From the NCBI GenBank assembly GCA_035578905.1, contig JAQJVL010000084.1, forward strand, positions 1,175,941 to 1,239,940: a stretch of DNA of 64,000 bases, given 5' to 3'. The position numbers were made by a program, and so were the translations under genes. Source of the stretch: Stictocephala bisonia (lineage: Eukaryota; Arthropoda; Insecta; Hemiptera; Membracidae). The notes below the pieces were generated by a model. The model was not told where the DNA came from. It saw only the letters and a program-made list of their open reading frames with translations, and searched no databases. Below, piece after piece: positions 1 to 13,112 of the stretch. How positions within the stretch are numbered: the first letter of the stretch is position 1; every line of letters starts with the position of its first letter.

Positions 1-3000
1 CACTCTACCACCTATACACGTACGGTAGTATTACCCACTCTACCACCTTTACACGTACGGTAGTATTACCCACTCAACCACCTATACACGTACGGTAGTA
101 TTACCCACTCAACCACCTATACACGTAAGGTAGTATTACCCACTCTACCACCTTTACACGTACGGTAGTATTACCCACTCAACCACCTTTACACGTACGG
201 TAGTATTACCCACTCAACCACCTATACACGTACGATAGTATTACCCACTCAACCACCTATACACGTACGGTAGTATTTTCCACTCAACCACCTATACACG
301 TACGGTAGTATTACCCACTCAACCACCTATACACGTACGGTAGTATTACCCACTCTAGCACCTTTACACGTACGGTAGTATTACCCACTCAACCACCTAT
401 ACACGTACGGTAGTATTACCCACTTAACCACCTATACAAGTACGGTAGTATTACCCACTCAACCACCTATACACGTACGGTAGTATTACCCACTCTACCA
501 CCTTTACACGTACGGTAGTATTACCCACTCTACCAACTTTACACGTACGGTAGTATTACCCACTCAACCACCTATACACGTACGGTAGTATTACCTACTC
601 TACCACCTATACACGTACGGTAGTATTACCCACTTTACCACCTTTACACGTACGGTAGTATTACCCACTCTACCACCTTTACACGTACGGTAGTATTACC
701 CACTCTACCACCTATACACGTACGGTAGTATTACCCACTCTAGCACCTTTACACGTACGGTAGTATTACCCACTCAACCACCTATACACGTACGGTAGTA
801 TTACCCACTTAACCACCTATACAAGTACGGTAGTATTACCCACTCAACCACCTATACACGTACGGTAGTATTACCCACTCTACCACCTTTACACGTACGG
901 TAGTATTACCCACTCTACCAACTTTACACGTACGGTAGTATTACCCACTCAACCACCTATACACGTACGGTAGTATTACCTACTCTACCACCTATACACG
1001 TACGGTAGTATTACCCACTTTACCACCTTTACACGTACGGTAGTATTACCCACTCTACCACCTTTACACGTACGGTAGTATTACCCACTCTACCACCTAT
1101 ACACGTACGGTAGTATTACCCACTCAACCACCTATACACGTACGGTAGTATTACCCACTCTACCACCTATACACGTACGGTAGTATTACCCACTCTACCA
1201 CCTATACACGTACGGTAATATTACCCACTCTACCACCTTTACACGTACGGTAGTATTACCCACTCAACCACCTATACACGTACGGTAGTATTACCCACTC
1301 AACCACCTATACACGTACGGTAGTATTACCCACTCTACCACCTTTACACGTACGGTAGTATTACCCACTCAACCACCTTTACACGTACGGTAGTATTACC
1401 CACTCAACCACCGATACACGTACGGTAGTATTACCCACTCAACCACCTATACACGTACGGTAGTATTACCCACTCTACCACCTATACACGTAGGGTAGTA
1501 TTACCCACTCAACCACCTATACACGTACGGTAGTATTACCCACTCTACCACCTTTACACGTACGGTAGTATTACCCACTCAACCACCTATACACGTACGG
1601 TAGTATTACCCACTTAACCACCTATACAAGTACGGTAGTATTACCCACTCAACCACCTATACACGTACGCTAGTATTACCCACTCTACCACCTTTACACG
1701 TACGGTAGTATTACCCACTCTACCACCTTTACACGTACGGTAGTATTACCCACCCTACCACCTTTACACGTACGGTAGTATTACCCACTCAACCACCTTT
1801 ACACGTACGGTAGTATTACCCACTCAACCACCTATACACGTACGGTAGTATTACCCACTTAACCACCTATACACGTACGGTAGTATTACCCACTCTACCA
1901 CCTTTACACGTACGGTAGTATTACCCACTCTACCCCCTTTACACGTACGGTAGTATTACCCACTCTACCACCTTTACACGTACGGTAGTATTACCCACTC
2001 TACCACCTATACACGTACGGTAGTATTACCCACTCTACCACCTATACACGTACGGTAGTATTACCCACTCTACCACCTATACACGTACGGTAGTATTACC
2101 CACTCAACCACCTATACACGTACAGTAGTATTACCCACTCAACCACCTATACACGTACGGTAGTATTACCCACTCAACCACCTATACACGTACGGTAGTA
2201 TTATCCACTCAACCACCTATACACGTACGGTAGTATTACCCACTCAACCACCTATACACGTACGGTAGTATTACCCACTCAACCACCTATACACGTACGG
2301 TAGTATTACCCACTCAACCACCTATACACGTACGGTAGTATTACCCACTCTACCACCTTTACACGTACGGTAGTATTACCCACTCTACCACCTTTACACG
2401 TACGGTAGTATTACCCACTCAACCACCTTTACACGTACGGTAGTATTACCCACTCAACCACCTATACACGTACGGTAGTATTACCCACTCTACCACCTAT
2501 ACACGTACGGTAGTATTACCCACTCTACCACCTATACACGTACGGTAGTATTACCCACTCTACCACCTTTACACGTACGGTAGTTATACCCACTCTACCA
2601 CCTTTACACGTACGGTAGTATTACCCACTCTACCCCCTTTACACGTACGGTAGTATTACCCACTCTACCACCTTTACACGTACGGTAGTATTACCCACTC
2701 TACCACCTTTACACGTACGGTAGTATTACCCACTCTACCACCTATACACGTACGGTAGTATTACCCACTCAACTACCTATACACGTACGGTAGTATTACC
2801 CACTCAACCACCTTTACACGTACGGTAGTATTATCCACTCAACCACCTTTACACGTACGGTAGTATTATCCACTCAACCACCTATACACGTACGGTAGTA
2901 TTACCCACTCAACCACCTATACACGTACGGTAGTATTATCCACTCAACCACCTATACACGTACGGTAGTATTATCCACTCAACCACCTATACACGTACGG

Positions 3001-4612
3001 TAGTATTATCCACTCAACCACCTATACACGTACGGTAGTATTATCCACTCAACCACCTATACACGTACGGTAGTATTACCCACTCAACCACCTTTACACG
3101 TACGGTAGTATTACCCACTCAACCACCTATACACGTACGGTAGTATTATCCACTCAACTACCTATACACGTACGGTAGTATTACCCACTCAACCACCTTT
3201 ACACGTACGGTAGTATTATCCACTCAACCACCTTTACACGTACGGTAGTATTATCCACTCAACCACCTATACACGTACGGTAGTATTATCCACTCAACCA
3301 CCTATACACGTACGGTAGTATTATCCACTCAACCACCTATACACGTACGGTAGTATTACCCACTCAACCACCTTTACACGTACGGTAGTATTACCCACTC
3401 AACCACCTTTACACGTACAGTAGTATTATCCACTCAACCACCTATACACGTACGGTAGTATTACCCACTCAACCACCTATACACGTACGGTAGTATTACC
3501 CACTCAACCACCTTTACACGTACGGTAGTATTACCCACTCAACCACCTATACACGTACGGTAGTATTACTCACTCAACCACCTATACACGTACGGTAGTA
3601 TTACCCACACAACCACCTATACACGTACGGTAGTATTACCAACTCAACCACCTATACACGTACGGTAGTATTACCCACTCAACCACCTATACACGTACGG
3701 TAGTATTACCCACTCAACCACCCATACACGTACGGTAGTATTACCCACTCAACCACCTATACACGTACGGTAGTATTACCCACTCAACCACCTATACACG
3801 TACGGTAGTATTACCCACTCAACCACCTATACACGTACGGTAGTATTACCCACTCAACCACCTATACACGTACGGTAGTATTACCCACTCAACCACCTAT
3901 ACACGTACGGTAGTATTACCCACTCAACCACCTATACACGTACGGTAGTATTACCCACTAAACCACCTATACACGTACGGTAGTATTATCCACTCAACCA
4001 CCTATACACGTACGGTAGTATTACCCACTCAACCACCTATACACGTACGGTAGTATTACCCACTTAACCACCTATACACGTACGGTAGTATTACCCACTT
4101 AACCACCTATACACGTACGGTAGTATTACCCACTCAACCACCTATACACGTACGGTAGTATTACCCACTCAACCACCTATACACGTACGGTAGTATTACC
4201 CACTCAACCACCTATACACGTACGGTAGTATTACCCACTTAACCACCTATACACGTACGGTAGTATTACCCACTCAACCAACTATACACGTACGGTAGTA
4301 TTACCCACTCAACCACCTATACACGTACGGTAGTATTACCCACTCAACCACCTATACACGTACGGTAGTATTACCCACTCAACCACCTATACACGTACGG
4401 TAGTATTACCCACTCAACCACCTATACACGTACGGTAGTATTACCCACTCAACCACCTTTACACGTACGGTAGTATTACCCACTCAACCACCTACAAACG
4501 TACGGTAGTATTACCCACTCAACCACCTATACACGTACGGTAGTATTACCCACTTAACCACCTATACACGTACGGTAGTATTACCCACTCAATCACCTAT
4601 ACACGTACGGTG
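1..4612. repeat. 35-bp satellite array, 131 copies
   Basis: Tandem array of a 35-bp monomer with core TACACGTACGGTAGTATTAC. The array is already running at base 1, so it extends beyond the window. Monomer starts stay in register (1+35n) to 4586, giving 131 full copies and one partial copy with no net insertion or deletion. Common variants are CTATAC/CTTTAC, CTCTACC/CTCAACC and TTACCC/TTATCC; the last is concentrated at about 2820-3430. An 11-monomer block at 351-735 is repeated exactly at 736-1120. The final unit turns into GGTGGATTTGACC before unique sequence, which resembles the diverged sister array at 34838-35225. I see no coding potential. Confidence 0.97.
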
Positions 4613-5199
4613 GATTTGACCATTCAGTTCCAGCGGGATGCAATGTTGAACATCCAGAATTTAAATAGAAAGGTTACCATAAATACATGCGGAATGGCCG
4701 TAGATAGTACACAATAACTAGAAAAACAATTATTAGTAAGTACCAATAACAATTCTGTCCAGACGTACATACTAATTAAAACAAGAAACCAAAAATAACA
4801 ATAACAAAAGGGCACAAACAACACGTTTTAAATTGTCAATTCCTTTCGGATGAACAAAAAGCCATTCAGAATTCGTTTATTGGCCGTGATATTCAGAAAG
4901 AGACAATGGTTTGATGCGGTCGCCCAGAGATCCAATCTGCGAGCGCCGGCACAAGTCCCGGCTGTTATTAGTGTTTCACGAGCCCTTTGGTAACAACTGG
5001 AAATAGACTCTACTTGAAAATTACTAAATTTATCTAATCACCTTTCATCTATTCGGAATATTACAAATGCATTTAAGGAATTTAATAGTTTATACTAGTT
5101 TTATATGCTTAGACATATTACAAATGTATAAGTTTTATATACGATTGTTTTTCTTTAGCAATAAAATTATTTGTCATTATTATTATTCAATAATAATTA
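4613..5199. other. AT-rich intergenic stretch
   Basis: Unique AT-rich sequence between the 35-bp array and the first SINE-A copy. A 66-codon minus-strand ORF (4624-4824) has low-complexity hydrophobic composition and no recognisable domain, so it is not called. A somewhat GC-richer patch near 4915-4985 has no clear identity. Confidence 0.5.
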
Positions 5200-5600
5200 C
5201 TAAGTCACCGTTCGTAGAGATATAGGCGAATATAAATGAGTGTAGTCATTGTTACTGAGTTCGACTTAGCTCAGAAAGGACAATTTATTAGTAGCCCAAA
5301 AGCCAGGGCAACTAAGGTACCTACAGCTTTACGTGGAATCCGAACCACGTAGTATTGATCTGATTTTCAGCTATTTGACAAACTTTATACTCGTTTCTCC
5401 TCCTTACTCAACATCCGGACTGTGACTGTCACTTAAAATGGAAACACTAGACTTATCTAGTAGTGTCCGAATTTATGGCAACCATTGAGCGTACGCCCAG
5501 TCTGTACTAAGAGAACCGAGCATAGAACCTATCACCTAAAATCTCCAATACTTTGTCCCCAAGTAGCTGGGTTACAGCACTGCGCCACCAGTGCCGACTT
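5200..5600 (-). mobile_element. SINE-A copy 1 (most complete)
   Basis: Dispersed repeat of about 400 bp, also seen at 22345-22525, 48471-48655, 60801-61295 and 61477-61832 (same orientation) and at 60061-60178 (opposite). Read on the minus strand it begins with a tRNA-like head. An A-box-like TGGCGCAGTGCTGTAAC lies at 5587-5571, and a weaker B-box-like GGTTCTATGCTC begins at 5529. The body ends in a GGTGACTTA-type tail (GGCGTCTTA in other copies) next to AT-rich sequence. Box spacing and order fit a tRNA-derived SINE transcribed by RNA polymerase III, but the B box is poor. The repeat family is certain; the SINE class is an inference. Confidence 0.65.
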
Positions 5601-7440
5601 GTGATGTGTTGTCAGTTATTGTATTTTCACTAAATCAATTTGAACAACAAATATTTTGTAAATACGTTGAACCAAAAATCTGTTAAATATTTTATAAATC
5701 ACCAAACATAATTTCATAAACACTAAACACGTAATATGAAACCAGTACATAACATTGAACAAAATGTAATGTTTTATGACGCGACACTACTGTAAGCTCT
5801 TTTTTTATGTCAAATTGTATATTTAGTAGTCTTTATTTTCGCCAATTACCAGCTAAGTCTGGAACATGCCTTCCAGGGTTACGCATTTTACGGTAAAAAG
5901 ACAAAGGTCGGTGAGTATTATTTGGATTAAAATATCATTGAAATTCTCTATTAGTATACAGGGTGTTTGGCAATATTGGCAAGTGGTGTGAACACTTTTA
6001 GTGTATGTCTTAGAGTTTTCGTACCAATGACATACAAGAAATTTAAAATTACAAATGTTGCCATCTTATTAAATTCAATGAAAATGTAAGTGAAAAACGT
6101 CAAATACTGACAATATTAATGGTAATAATCAATTAGTGCAATAATTACTATTGTATTTAAGAACGTGTTTTTCGGCGTTTTAGATACATGATAAAGAGTC
6201 TTCGGTATTGATTAAAATTAAGTTGAGCAAGTTTTTGATAGAATTTGACAAATTATAAACCGTACTGTAACAGAGACCTTTGTGTTTTTAAATATTTTTT
6301 TCTTAAATTAACTTCAAAAATTTTTAACTTTAACTGAGTTTAATAAAAAATTACTTAAAACTGTCTAGGTTTAAAAGTTATTATTCTTGTTTAAAATATC
6401 ATCATATTGATCTGAATTCAACATAAGACAGTAAAAAAATACGATTTTTATTTTTTTTATTTTAAAAAATGGCTGCTACACCAGGATGGTTTAAGGGAAG
6501 AACGTAAAATGTCCACCATTTTTTTCGCATTTTGTATGTTAATCACTATTAATAATAACATCGAGTGCTAGTATAATATTCCAGTTTGTGTCAATTTGTT
6601 ATAGTTAATTTGTATCTACCCAGTAATTTAAACGGCAGTTTTACTTTCTAAAGTAACTGAGATAAAAGTAGTTTAGTAAATAAAACTATTCACTCTCTAA
6701 TCAGAGTCGATTGAATTAACAACCGAGTGAATAATTGATTACAGCCCGACTTGAATAATTCACCGATGAGCGTTCAGTGGAATATTGTATTTACTAATTA
6801 TTTGGCAAATAACTTTTACGTTTAATAATTTATTATATAGGTCTATTTGATTTGCACGTACCTGAGATTGGTTCAAAATACGTCAATAGTTATTTATTTG
6901 ACAATCACGCCTCGAATGGACAATTATTATATTATTTATTTGTATATACATAATTGCTTCTATAATTATCTTCTGGTTATGGTTTGTATATTGCGACGAT
7001 CAATACCACTCTGTTCCTATTTAGATAGATAAACATCCAAGTTATTAAGCATCGGTATTTTGTAATGATTCGGAATGTTGACCGAGGGATGGTTGGTTAG
7101 ATTTGTTCCCCTAGTTTACCCTTATAAAGACCGGACTTGGTAAACAGAATAACTACTCTTGTTTGATTAGGTTTACAGAGGGTCGTTAATACATATAGAT
7201 GTTTATACTTTTATTATTTATTATGTTTATATAAATGTACAGATTATGTATGTATAAATTATGTACAGAAAAAATAACTATGGTTATTTCTTTCAACTGG
7301 ATTAAGTAAAAATGTTATAATATTTTCATTTCAACTATTGCTTTGTATGACGTACATCTGGGTAAGATGACCTGAGAGTCGTGTTGGATGGGTAGGATGT
7401 CTTGTAAGCTGCATCTGCTGATACGTTGCATTGCAGGGGC
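5601..7440. other. AT-rich intergenic stretch with possible transposon end
   Basis: No gene recognised. At 5954-5968 the sequence TATACAGGGTGTTT resembles terminal repeats of insect DNA transposons. A similar inverted end (AAACACCCGTATA) lies at about 8789-8801, but the two match over only about 12 bases, so pairing them is speculative. A 61-codon ORF at 6847-7032 is AT-driven and not called. Confidence 0.4.
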
Positions 7441-7443
7441 TAT

Positions 7444-7572
7444 GTTGGGTATTGATAGGTTAGGTTATGTTAGGTTAAGTTATTTTTAATAGGTTATGTT
7501 AGGTTTGATATGTTATGGTAGGTTTGGTTAGGTTAAGTTAGGTTTGGTAGGTTATGTTAGGTTAGGTAAACC
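7444..7572. repeat. Degenerate TTAGG-like repeat patch
   Basis: About 130 bp rich in GGTTA, TTAGG and TTATG units, for example TTAGGTTATGTTAGGTT, with irregular spacing. TTAGG is the canonical arthropod telomere unit, and degenerate interstitial copies of this type are common in insect genomes. The patch is too irregular to be a functional telomere, and unique sequence continues on both sides. Confidence 0.7.
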
Positions 7573-7844
7573 TATAAACTTTGAAGGGTTTTGAACAACT
7601 AGGATACAAACCAATTAATTAATAATAATTAATCCTAACATAACCCTGTTCGATTGAAAAACCTTGTGTTATTCGCAATAAGGGAAAATTCCGCACAATT
7701 CGAGTACCCACATCAATATATTAACAAAGAAATTTGTATTTTTCCATTTGTCTTCAGTTACGTAATTTTTTTGGCTTTACGCTGAAAAGGCTATTCTTGT
7801 TCTTAGCTATTTATCTACTATGAAAATAAATGTCAGCTGAAAAA

Positions 7845-8655
7845 TCGAAGGCCCGTATACACCTTATTTATAGTATGGCTAACTTATGAAGAAAATATCA
7901 TAGTATTCTAAATTAGGAATTCCAAGTGGCGGCCATCAAAAATTTTCAAATAAGAACAACTTTTAAAAGAATAGTCGTATAACACTTTTACAAGAAAACA
8001 TTTTTTAGACAATTTAAAGGCAAATATAACGATATCCTATTTAATTAGATCAAATAAAAAATAAACGAGGTATGACACTTTTTGTGGTGCGCGGCAGATG
8101 GAGCAGGTATTTGTACGCAGCCAATATAACAATGTGACAATCACCTAACCCCTAATAATGATTTTTATAAGTTAATACAAATTTGTGTTCCCTTAAACTC
8201 TTCCATGTTTTCGATGTATTCACCACTGAAAATACAAAAGGAATTGCTTAGACCCTGGTTTGTATTAACAAACTAATAATAAATCCTAACTTAGTTAATA
8301 AATATTGAATAAATTGAAACTAGTTTAGCTTATTAATTAACTTATAAAATCATTTTAGGGGTTAGGTGATGTCACATTGTTGTATTGGCTGCGTACAAAT
8401 ACCTGCTCCATCTGCCGCGCACCACAAAAAGTGTCATACCTCGTTTATTTTTTATTTGTTAAAAAAAAGGATATCGTTTGATTTGCCTTTAAATAGTCTA
8501 AAAATGTTATTTCGGTAAAAGAATTAAAAGTTGTTCTTATTTAAACTTTTTTGTTGGCCGCCATTTTGAATTCTTACTTTAGAAAATTTTGAAATATTTT
8601 TCGTAAGTTGGTCTTACTATTAATAATGTTTATACCAAATTTCAAAACTTTACGG
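7845..8655. mobile_element. Foldback / long inverted-repeat element
   Basis: Two arms of about 330-345 bp (about 7845-8190 and 8322-8655) are reverse complements around a spacer of about 130 bp. The inner arm, about 8055-8152 against 8354-8455, is nearly identical, including TGCCGCGCACCACAAAAAGT, while the outer parts match more loosely (GGCGGCCA against TGGCCGCC, for example). There is no ORF. The structure fits a non-autonomous foldback or MITE-like element. The exact ends and target duplication could not be set by eye. Confidence 0.75.
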
Positions 8656-11063
8656 TTTTTGAGAATAAAATAATTTTTTAAAAAAATGGCGGCTCTCTGA
8701 GTAACTGAGGACTTTTGGACAATTTAAATGTGATATTTAGATTCTCTCTTAGCACATAATCAAGACCGCAAAAGGTTGGTAGAGTTCTGAAACACCCGTA
8801 TAATTATTACTTACGACTGCTACAACCAATGGCATGATGATATTATTCACCCATAACCATAACGCCTTGCATGTTTGTCTACTTGTTTCAGTCAATTATC
8901 TACATGTGTCTGATAATCTGCTTGTTTGAATTTGTGAGTGAATTAACATTTTTAATCGCAAATTTTTTTATTCTTATATTGCTTTATAAAATGTAATTCC
9001 TAATGTTAACATACTTAGCCCTTGGCAATACCTCGCGTCTGAGCTTCATTCAAATCCCAGTACGCACTTCATGAAAGGTCGTGAGGTTCATTAACACGAG
9101 TATAGTTAAAATAAAAAGTTCTATATCCCTTCACACAAAACAAACAAACCAGTAAAATCACTGATAACACATGATGCCACAGTTTATGCTGTCCGTTAGG
9201 TTTGTGTAACAGCGGGCTGCTACCAAACCCCTCGCTGCTACACAAACACAGCACAGATTCAATATCACCACTACTCTCACTAAGTGAATGCATTGAGTTT
9301 AGTATGTAGATTGGAATTATCACCAACGGAGATTCTATCTAACGAATAACCATTAAAATGGCAGATTGATTTCCACTACTTAAAAAAACACTTCTAATAT
9401 TAATGTTATATGTAAAATTATGTAATATGAACATTACCAGTTTTATGTTGTTTTAAATACACAAACTACAAACTGATTATACACTATCATCCAAATTATA
9501 TTTGGACATTTTGTTAAAATAATATATATTTTTTAGGTTTTTTTTATAAATTCTATAAAAGTTTTGCAAATATAGTTTTGGAAAAGCTTTGTCTCCAAGA
9601 AACGTGATCTTGTTATACTTATTTTAGTTAAATAGATTTTCCATCGTCACAGAGCATCCAGTTCAAAATCACAAATCAATTGGATAATCAAAGAAAGGCG
9701 GGAATACAGATTTTAACGCCGAAATCTCTCCTTTGTTATATTTAAATCTTGTTTATTTTCACTTATTTGAAGTGCTACTTGGATGAATGCAGATAAAACA
9801 AACGCTTTTATCTTTATGATTAGTTGTTGATGGGTTGAAACAAGCAATAAAGACGTATTTAAGTGAAATATTCTGCCATTTTAGTAAATTAATTACATAA
9901 TTTAAAAAATACATACAAACAAAATGATAGCTCAGTTACAAATCAGCTGCACAGCAAAAAATAATATGTGAGTCCGCTCTTGCTGGCGTAGTCGTGAACT
10001 TATCTGCAAGTGAGTTTACTTAATTTTATAAATCCAATTAGGGGATACCCCTGCACACTTCACGTCCCAAACCCGCCATGTGGCACCACCATACGTGTAT
10101 GGGTGGTGGGAGGGTCGTCACGTACAGGAAAGTCATGCTATTGGCTTTTTCTTCTGAATCAGTTTGGTAATATTCCCTTTCGAAGTGATTTGTTATGTTC
10201 TTCAGTTACCTGTTTTAAGGTTAGGTAGTAGAGGACTGTCTTATTAAATAAAGACAATTTTCATTTTATTTCACTTCACCGATACACTTACGGTAGTTTT
10301 TACTCTTTTCGTTATGCTTGTGAAACCTCATTCGTGAAATTTTGTTTTCATCGACATTGCACGCTTACATTGTACAAAATAACCTCTTACAAGTTGCACC
10401 GTCCTATATAAGCTCTGTAATTCGTACGGTGAATGGTAACAAAGACTCTGATTGGCTGGTATCAATTTATTTACTATATACCTTAGTTTAACTGAGATAA
10501 AATATTTTAAATGCTTTCTTACACGCGTCCAGTTAGAGAATAGGCAACGCCGCCGCTTTCCATAACGTAATTGAGGCCTATGTAGCGTTTGATGTACTGC
10601 TTCAAAGTTTCACACACAACAGACAAGGCTTACAAACAAAGCGTTACTACAAATTTTATTAAATTAGTATGACAATAGAAAATAAGGTAAAATTATTACA
10701 TTATTGTGATTCCTCTGATAATTTAATATACATTCTATTGGCCCTTGAAATACATAGCCTTTTTATACGGTGTGGGAGGCGATATTATTTGCAGATTCGT
10801 AAGCATATAAATATGAAATATTCCTCTCCGACAATCTATCACTACTATTACAAAACATTCTTAAAACTTAAGATAAGCATATCGTTAGTCAAGGTAAATT
10901 TTGTAAGCGATTGCTTCCGTTTTCCATTTCATTAGTTCTTAGACGTTTTCTATTGCATAACAATTTCATTTAAAATTGTTCCATAGTTTCCACCCTCACA
11001 AAAAGTACATAATCAATGTTGCTGTCTACTGAAGTAAATTTGAGTATCCTTAAATCTTTTTTT
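8656..11063. other. AT-rich intergenic stretch, no gene recognised
   Basis: ORFs of 72-88 codons here (9069-9326 minus, 10010-10228 plus, 10669-10935 plus) show no domain I recognise and are not called. A GC-richer patch at 10040-10130 has no clear identity. Short blocks at about 9254-9320 (CAGATTCAATATCA and ATGTAGATTGGAATT) recur in the same order at about 57930-58007, directly beyond the 134-bp array, which hints at a dispersed element. Confidence 0.4.
10276..10304 (+). repeat. Possible solo relic of the 35-bp satellite
   Basis: ACCGATACACTTACGGTAG followed by TTTTTACT aligns with the array monomer (ACC.CTATACACGTACGGTAG then TATTACCC) with a handful of mismatches. It is short, so chance resemblance is possible. 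Confidence 0.4.
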
Positions 11064-11204
11064 TTATCTGTATAAAATAAAATATCTATATAGACCTGTA
11101 AGTTTGGACTTCAAATTAAATATGTGTGTTTTCCAATTCAGTTCTTGGTATACAATAACTCCCAAATATCTAGTATGGTTATTTTCTAAAACAACACCAC
11201 ATCT
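11064..11204 (-). pseudogene. Non-LTR retrotransposon RT fragment
   Basis: The last 45 or so codons of a minus-strand ORF read like the end of the reverse-transcriptase domain of jockey/CR1-type LINEs. The hallmark RYLGV is followed by LNWKTHI and a KL-containing helix, matching the family pattern YLGv-x-L-W-x-HI-x-L-x-KL. The ORF stops at 11064. Upstream codons of the same ORF fall in an unrelated sequence and the 141-bp tandem repeat, so only this piece is LINE-like. No polymerase FADD motif is present. It is a dead fragment, probably of a longer element truncated on both sides. Confidence 0.6.
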
Positions 11205-11266
11205 AGAGCGGCAGTTTCGTGCTCGTCGGCATAAACAACTTGCGCATTGATGTACTGTACAGAGAA

Positions 11267-11704
11267 TTTCATTGCGTGAATACATGTAACATAGCATTAG
11301 TCTTACACGGCTAATGCTATTGAATGAGCTTATATAGCGTATGTGACACACTAAGACAGTATAATTAACTGCATTGTTAACTAATGTTGTCATAAATACT
11401 TCATCTTCATATCACTATCATTTCATTGCATGAATACATGTTGTTACACGGCTAATGCTATTGAATGAGCTTATATAGCGTACGTGACACACTAAGACAG
11501 TATAATTAACTGCATTGTTAACTAATGTTGTCATAAATACTTCATCTTCATATCACTATCATTTCATTGCATGAATACATGTTGTTACACGGCTAATGTT
11601 ATTGAATGAGCTTATATAGCGTATGTGACACACTAAGACAGTATAATTAACTGCATTGTTAACTAATGTTGTCATAAATACTTCATCTTCATATCACTAT
11701 AATT
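11267..11704. repeat. 141-bp tandem repeat, about 3 copies
   Basis: Three copies beginning with TTTCATTGC at 11267, 11421 and 11562. Copies 2 and 3 are 141 bp apart. The first is 154 bp because of 13 extra bases after its AATACATGT. The unit contains ACGGCTAATGCTATTGAATG and CACACTAAGACAGTATAATT. The last copy ends at about 11704. The array abuts the LINE fragment at 11064-11204. Confidence 0.93.
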
Positions 11705-11756
11705 TGTTGGGTAAAATATTATTTATCAGATTAATGATGTTTTCAACAAAAGTCAC

Positions 11757-12187
11757 ATAAAGTAAGCCAATTTTACCAACTTGTACTAACCACAGCCCGA
11801 ACACAGTCCTTCCATACATATAGTAAGCCAACTTTACCAACTTGTACTAACCACAGCCCGAATACAGTCCTTCCATACATAAAGTAAGCCAACTTTACCA
11901 ACTTGTACTAACCACAGCCCGAACACAGTCCTTACATACATAAAGTAAGCCAACTTTACCAACTTGTACTAACCACAGCCCGAACACAGTCCTTCCATAC
12001 ATAAAGTAAGCCAACTTTACCAACTTGTACTAACCACAGCCCGAACACAGTCCTTCCATACATAAAGTAAGCCAACTTTACCAACTTGTACTAACTACAG
12101 CCCGAACACAGTCCTTCCATACATAAAGTAAGCCAACTTTACCAATTTGTACTAACCACAGCCCGAACACAGTCCTTCCACACATAA
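11757..12187. repeat. 61-bp tandem repeat, 7 copies
   Basis: Units starting AGTAAGCCAACTTTACC recur at 11761, 11822, 11883, 11944, 12005, 12066 and 12127, a strict 61-bp period. Copies differ by only a few bases each, suggesting recent expansion. Confidence 0.96.
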
Positions 12188-12984
12188 TATTTGTACGACA
12201 CTTATTTGGTTCTGTGATAGAACAAATGAGTGTTCGTATTTTTCATATATAAGTTTTTGCATGATATTAATTACATGTTTAAAATATTTAACACAAGTTC
12301 ATAAGGTACAGAAAGCCTTCCTTTTTTATATCTTCAAATACTCTGCTCATCGCAGTATTCCTGTAAGTTATTAAACAAAAGCAAACAACCATCATAGCTT
12401 AGTTTAGAGCAGTTATTGAACGTGATATATCCACATAAATAAAGTAATAATTCAGTTGTGTCAAGATAACCATTGTGATACATTTTTTAAGTAATAAGAA
12501 ACATTTAAGTATGTAAAACACGCCGTTGTGGAATGGAGTGCATTTGGAGATGTGGAGCTTGCACCGTTTTCCTGCAATAATATATGAAAGGAGGCTTGTA
12601 TTATAGGCCTCAACGCGGCGTTGCCAGTTTTCTATAGCCGCGGCTTTTTGTAAGGGCAAACGTGATCTACAGCCAGTAAAGAATATTTGAACCAAATTCT
12701 ATGGTTCAAAGACTATAAGTTTTTGAGAAACTGTGATCAGTAAGCCAAAGGTATTTTAAATTTATATTTATAGATTATATTAACAAAATACCGCCCATTA
12801 TAACTAAACTCTTACGGCCACCTAAGCTATAACAGACTATAAAGAACGTAACTAACTGAATTACAACTGTACGTAGGAACTGGCATATTTGTATTATATG
12901 TTAGTTTCTTTACCAACTTAAAAAAATTGTATTTTTATTTAAAAACTAGTAGTAACTCGGGATTGACCATTTTTATAAATAAAG
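12188..12984. other. Intergenic stretch, no gene recognised
   Basis: A 98-codon minus-strand ORF (12399-12695) overlaps a locally GC-richer patch at 12520-12670. It has no recognisable domain, so it is left uncalled. Confidence 0.45.
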
Positions 12985-13112
12985 CCAACTTTGTACTATA
13001 CTGTTTATTTCCTTACTCTGTATGAATCAGTTCTTCACACAGTTCAATTATGTATGGGGAATGGGCACGGTAAGGTTAAAAAAGTCTCCTTATAAAAAGA
13101 AGAAAAAATAAA
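12985..13112 (+). mobile_element. SINE-B copy, 5'-truncated
   Basis: Matches the 3' body of the SINE at 44784-45025 and 50873-51545: GTACTATACTG, then TTACTCTGTATGAATCAGTTC, GGGGAATGGGCACGGTAAGG and a CTCCTTATAAAAAG tail. The tRNA-like head is absent, as expected for a 5'-truncated retroposon insertion. Confidence 0.75.

Noticed and set aside
5957..8802. A 2.85-kb DNA transposon with TATACAGGGTGTTT / AAACACCCGTATA ends
   Set aside because: Only about 12 bases match between the two ends, no target duplication is clear, and the inside includes unrelated repeats. Mentioned only as a possibility.
12399..12695. 98-codon minus ORF as a gene
   Set aside because: No domain, no homologous-looking motif, and average length for chance ORFs in a window this size.
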